This document shows, piece by piece, positions 13,982 to 16,611 of a stretch of 16,611 nt of DNA (position 1 is the stretch's first letter; every line of letters starts with the position of its first letter). The notes below the pieces were generated by a model, which was given only the letters and a program-made list of their open reading frames with translations, searched no databases and had not been told where the DNA came from. The DNA lies in NCBI GenBank assembly GCA_015486095.1, contig WFSK01000130.1, positions 1 through 16,611 of the forward strand, read 5' to 3'. The translations under genes were made by a program, and so were the position numbers. This DNA comes from Thermotogae bacterium. GTDB taxonomy: Bacteria > Thermotogota > Thermotogae > B3-G13.

Positions 13982-15902
13982 AGATACGGATCTATATAAA
14001 AAGGTCAAACTGTTGGATGTAGATTCTTTAAAACGAATGGCGAAAGAGATAAGACAATACATAATTGAGGTGGTATCCGGTAAGGAAGGGCATCTTGCTT
14101 CAAATTTAGGTGTTGTGGAATTAACTCTAGCACTCTACAAAGTCTTCGATCTGGAAAAAGATCTATTCATATGGGATGTTTCACACCAGTGTTATACTCA
14201 TAAGATCCTTACAGGTAGAGCAAAGGAACTCAGAACCATTCGTGATTTGAATGGTCTATCTGGTTTTGCCTCTCGAAAGGAGAGCAAATTCGATGTGTTT
14301 GGCGCTGGACACGCGAGCACATCGATAGCCGCGGGCTATGGCTTTGCGGTTGCAAGAGACCTCTTAAGAGAAGATGGAAAGCTCGTGATGATCATAGGTG
14401 ACGGGGCATTAGCCGGTGGTATGGCATTAGAGGCTCTGAACCAGTTAGGTGTAAGTGGTAAAGAGGATGTAATGATAGTGTTAAACGATAATTCTATGTC
14501 TATTGCCAAAAGCGTTGGTGCTATATCGAGGTATCTAACGAATATAAGAGTTTTACCTCAATACCTCCGACTCAAAAAGATGATCAGGTATCTCTTATCT
14601 GCATTACCAGGTGGTGAGAGGACTATAGGTTTTATAGATCGCACAAAAAGTGCCATAAAGAAGTTACTTCTTAAAGGTTCCTTCTTCGAAGACCTGGGGT
14701 TCAGGTACTTTGGACCTATAGATGGACATGATCTTGAAAAGATGATATCGTTTTTCAAGAGAGTCAAAGAAATAAAAGAGCCTATACTCGTGCACGTGAT
14801 AACGAAAAAGGGAAAAGGATATAAATGGGCGGAAGAAAATCCAACCAAATATCACGGAATCGGTAATTTCGATGTGAAGAACGGAGAGATTCGCGAAGTC
14901 AAAAGACACTTCGTCTCTTATAGCGATGCCTTTGGGAAGACCTTAGTTGAACTCGCCAGAAGAGATAAGAGAATAATTGCGATAACTGCTGCCATGCCAG
15001 ATGGAACAGGTTTGGTTCCGTTTAGGGAATCCTTTCCCGATAGATTTTTTGATCTCGGTATGACTGAACCTACTTGTGTTACCTTTGGGGGGGCATTGGC
15101 GGCAAGAGGATTCAAGGTTTTTGTGGCGATTTATTCGACCTTTTTACAGAGGGCAGTAGATCAGATCATCCATGATATTGCTCTTCAGAATTTGGGTGTG
15201 ATCTTTGCCATAGATCGAGCAGGTATAGTTGGTAGAGATGGTCCAACCCATCATGGAGTATTCGATATAACGTATCTCAGAATGATACCGAACATGAGGA
15301 TCTTTGCTCCATCAAACCTCCGGGAATTTGCATCGATGTTGAAATGGATGGTAGAGAAGGGAGAAGGTCCAATGGCGATAAGATATCCGAGAGAAAAGGA
15401 ATGGGTGCAGGATCCAGAAAATGCATTTAAACTTTCTAATATATCGCCGATAGATCCGATGCGATGGGAAGTGATAAGGGAAGGAAAGGATATATGTATA
15501 TTGGCATGTGGCTCGATGGTTAAAGAAGCGGTAAAGGCTGCTGAAGAACTCAAAATAAAGGAGGGAATAGAAGTAGAAGTGGTAAATGCAAGGGTTATAA
15601 AACCACTGGATAGGGATTTCCTTAAAAGGAATTTAGAGAGATTTCGGATCGTTATAACGGTGGAAGAAAATGTTTTAAAGGGAGGCTTTGGTTCTGGAAT
15701 AGCAGAATATGTAGTGGATAATAACACGAAAATAAAAATGGTAAGGTTGGGGATACCCGATGATTTCATAACCCATGGGGATAGGGATGAATTGTTAGAT
15801 ATCACAGGTTTGACAAAAGATGGTATACTCAGAAAGATCAGAAAATATCGAGGTGAGAGATATGAAATTCCAGATGGAACACGGTACAGTAGAGATCGAT
15901 AG
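13962..15902 (+). CDS. dxs: 1-deoxy-D-xylulose-5-phosphate synthase
   Basis: Thiamine-diphosphate (ThDP) enzyme joining pyruvate and glyceraldehyde 3-phosphate, the first step of the MEP isoprenoid pathway. It has 646 residues from ATG 13962, slightly long for the family. Conserved parts: HLASNLGVVELTLALYKVF (44-62), SHQCYTHK (74-81), His117 in GAGHAST, the ThDP/Mg motif GDGALAGGM (146-154) with Asn175/Asn177, GPIDGHD (251-257), IYSTFLQRA (390-398) and DRAGIVGRDGPTHHG (418-432). The segment around the catalytic glutamate reads TEPTCVTF (368-375) instead of the usual AEQHAVTF: Glu369 is kept but the Gln-His after it is Pro-Thr. The start has AAGGTGAG 5 nt upstream; GTG 13953 is less likely. 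It overlaps xseB by 20 bp and the next gene by 41 bp. Confidence 0.96.
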   Translation: MRWNIREDTDLYKKVKLLDVDSLKRMAKEIRQYIIEVVSGKEGHLASNLGVVELTLALYKVFDLEKDLFIWDVSHQCYTHKILTGRAKELRTIRDLNGLSGFASRKESKFDVFGAGHASTSIAAGYGFAVARDLLREDGKLVMIIGDGALAGGMALEALNQLGVSGKEDVMIVLNDNSMSIAKSVGAISRYLTNIRVLPQYLRLKKMIRYLLSALPGGERTIGFIDRTKSAIKKLLLKGSFFEDLGFRYFGPIDGHDLEKMISFFKRVKEIKEPILVHVITKKGKGYKWAEENPTKYHGIGNFDVKNGEIREVKRHFVSYSDAFGKTLVELARRDKRIIAITAAMPDGTGLVPFRESFPDRFFDLGMTEPTCVTFGGALAARGFKVFVAIYSTFLQRAVDQIIHDIALQNLGVIFAIDRAGIVGRDGPTHHGVFDITYLRMIPNMRIFAPSNLREFASMLKWMVEKGEGPMAIRYPREKEWVQDPENAFKLSNISPIDPMRWEVIREGKDICILACGSMVKEAVKAAEELKIKEGIEVEVVNARVIKPLDRDFLKRNLERFRIVITVEENVLKGGFGSGIAEYVVDNNTKIKMVRLGIPDDFITHGDRDELLDITGLTKDGILRKIRKYRGERYEIPDGTRYSRDR

Positions 15903-16221
15903 GAAGGCAATAATATCTACTATAGTGAGTATTCTTCTGGAAACGTATGGGATAGTTAAGATGGAACCTGCGGATGCAAGTGCTTTCTTAAAGCGATTGT
16001 TAAAGCCTGATAATGACATCGAGCAGGGGATAAAACTCGTAGAAATGAATGACGATGAAGAATCGATGAAGGTAGAGCTATATGTTGAGATGGAATATGG
16101 TTCGAAGTTGCATGAAGTGGCTAAGAATGTTATCCATTCTGTTTCTTATAAACTGAGAGAACTATTGGGTATACATGTAAAGAAGATAGATGTTTACGTA
16201 GTAGGATTGAGAATCGATTGA
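15862..16221 (+). CDS. Asp23/Gls24 family protein (second copy)
   Basis: Small DUF322/Asp23 protein of 119 residues. It has GTVEIDRKAIISTIVSILLE near the start, VKVELYVEMEYGSKLHEVAK in the middle and the ending GIHVKKIDVYVVGLRI. It lacks the long acidic tail of the copy at 10236-10613 and has an insertion (about residues 35-58) after the first helix, so it is a diverged paralogue rather than a recent duplicate. ATG 15862 has AGGTGA (15851-15856) 5 nt upstream and lies inside dxs (41-bp overlap). The next gene, a DAK2/FakA-like protein, follows after 12 bp; Asp23 next to YloV/FakA is a standing arrangement in Firmicutes, and its function there is not settled. Confidence 0.87.
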   Translation: MKFQMEHGTVEIDRKAIISTIVSILLETYGIVKMEPADASAFLKRLLKPDNDIEQGIKLVEMNDDEESMKVELYVEMEYGSKLHEVAKNVIHSVSYKLRELLGIHVKKIDVYVVGLRID

Positions 16222-16233
16222 AGGGATTCATAG

Positions 16234-16611
16234 GTGATAAAAGAGATAACTGGGAAGGAATTAAAGCTTTATTTCGAGAAATCCGCTGAAGTATTACTCG
16301 CACATAAAGAAGAATTGAATATGCTCAACGTGTTTCCTGTACCGGATGGTGATACAGGGACTAATATGGCTATGGCAATGATAGAAGCTGTTAAAAGACT
16401 GAATGGATTAAATACCGATGATCTAACAGAGGTTGCAGATGCTATAAAGATCGGTACTTTGATGGGTGCAAGAGGAAATTCTGGTGTCATTCTTTCCCAA
16501 ATATTTCATGGGTTTATCAATTCTATTAGAGATAAGAAGAGCTTGATGGTAAGAGATTTCATCGAGGCACTCGATGAGGGACGTAAGAGTGCATATCGAG
16601 CGGTTATGAAA
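16234..16611 (+). CDS. DAK2-domain protein, FakA/YloV-like (3' end outside window)
   Basis: N-terminal 126 residues of a DhaL/DAK2-fold ATP-binding protein; the frame is open to the right edge. The motif FPVPDGDTGTNM (34-45) supplies the metal- and ATP-binding aspartates, and LMGARGNSGVILSQ (76-89) is the second hallmark. These motifs together with the upstream Asp23 gene point to YloV/FakA, the kinase subunit that phosphorylates fatty acids held by FakB (DegV-type) proteins for use in phospholipids, rather than to dihydroxyacetone kinase. Start GTG 16234 is 7 nt after AAGGGA. Full length would be expected near 500-550 residues; the C-terminal domain that would confirm FakA is not visible. 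Confidence 0.9.
   Translation, partial: MIKEITGKELKLYFEKSAEVLLAHKEELNMLNVFPVPDGDTGTNMAMAMIEAVKRLNGLNTDDLTEVADAIKIGTLMGARGNSGVILSQIFHGFINSIRDKKSLMVRDFIEALDEGRKSAYRAVMK

Noticed and set aside
15251..15910. 219-codon open frame opposite dxs and similar long antisense frames elsewhere
   Set aside because: They are shadows of well-supported genes; the proteins are Ser/Thr/Ile-rich with no motif and no SD.

Overview
The window looks like chromosomal DNA from a low-to-moderate GC, probably thermophilic bacterium with very compact operons. Coding is dense, AGA/AGG and ATA codons are frequent, most genes have Shine-Dalgarno (SD) sites of the AGGTGA/GGAGG type, and TTG/GTG starts occur. The gene order EF-P, Asp23, AmaP-like, NusB, FolD, XseA, XseB, Dxs, Asp23, FakA-like is of the Firmicutes/Thermotogota kind. 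The C-terminus of NusB and the EF-P loop resemble what I remember of Thermotoga proteins. My guess is Thermotogota or a neighbouring low-GC thermophilic lineage, and this is not proven.

Layout. (1) 1-1100: 3' part of an Opp/Dpp-type ABC permease. (2) 1299-2138: an RpiR-family sugar-phosphate-sensing regulator with its own candidate promoter and operator. (3) 2150-6537, minus strand: yajC-secD-secF-osmC-AI-2E-type membrane protein, read from a promoter at 6584-6610. YajC/SecD/SecF are the auxiliary membrane part of the Sec export machine. (4) 6604-7247: a 640-bp gap filled almost entirely by a long imperfect palindrome (6629-7171; arms about 255 and 232 bp), placed between the divergent yajC and transporter promoters. 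This is the least ordinary thing in the window. (5) 7248 to the right edge, plus strand: a long run without recognisable terminators, comprising an ArsB/NhaD-type ion transporter, an M24 Xaa-Pro peptidase, EF-P, Asp23, an AmaP-like anchor, NusB, FolD, XseA, XseB, Dxs, a second Asp23 and the start of a FakA/YloV-like DAK2 protein. Several of these genes overlap (8 to 53 bp), which suggests translational coupling.

Functionally the plus-strand block is a housekeeping operon: translation (EF-P), transcription antitermination (NusB), one-carbon folate metabolism (FolD), DNA repair (exonuclease VII), isoprenoid precursor synthesis (Dxs), and envelope or lipid functions (Asp23/AmaP, FakA-like). The minus block serves the envelope and secretion.

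The second-look items are the palindrome with outward-facing -35-like boxes; substitutions at normally conserved positions in FolD (the cyclohydrolase lysine), Dxs and SecF; a hairpin touching the secD SD; and duplicated Asp23 genes around the housekeeping cassette. No tRNA, rRNA, CRISPR array or clear intrinsic terminator was recognised. Several starts were moved from the longest possible ORF because SD placement or promoter position decides them.
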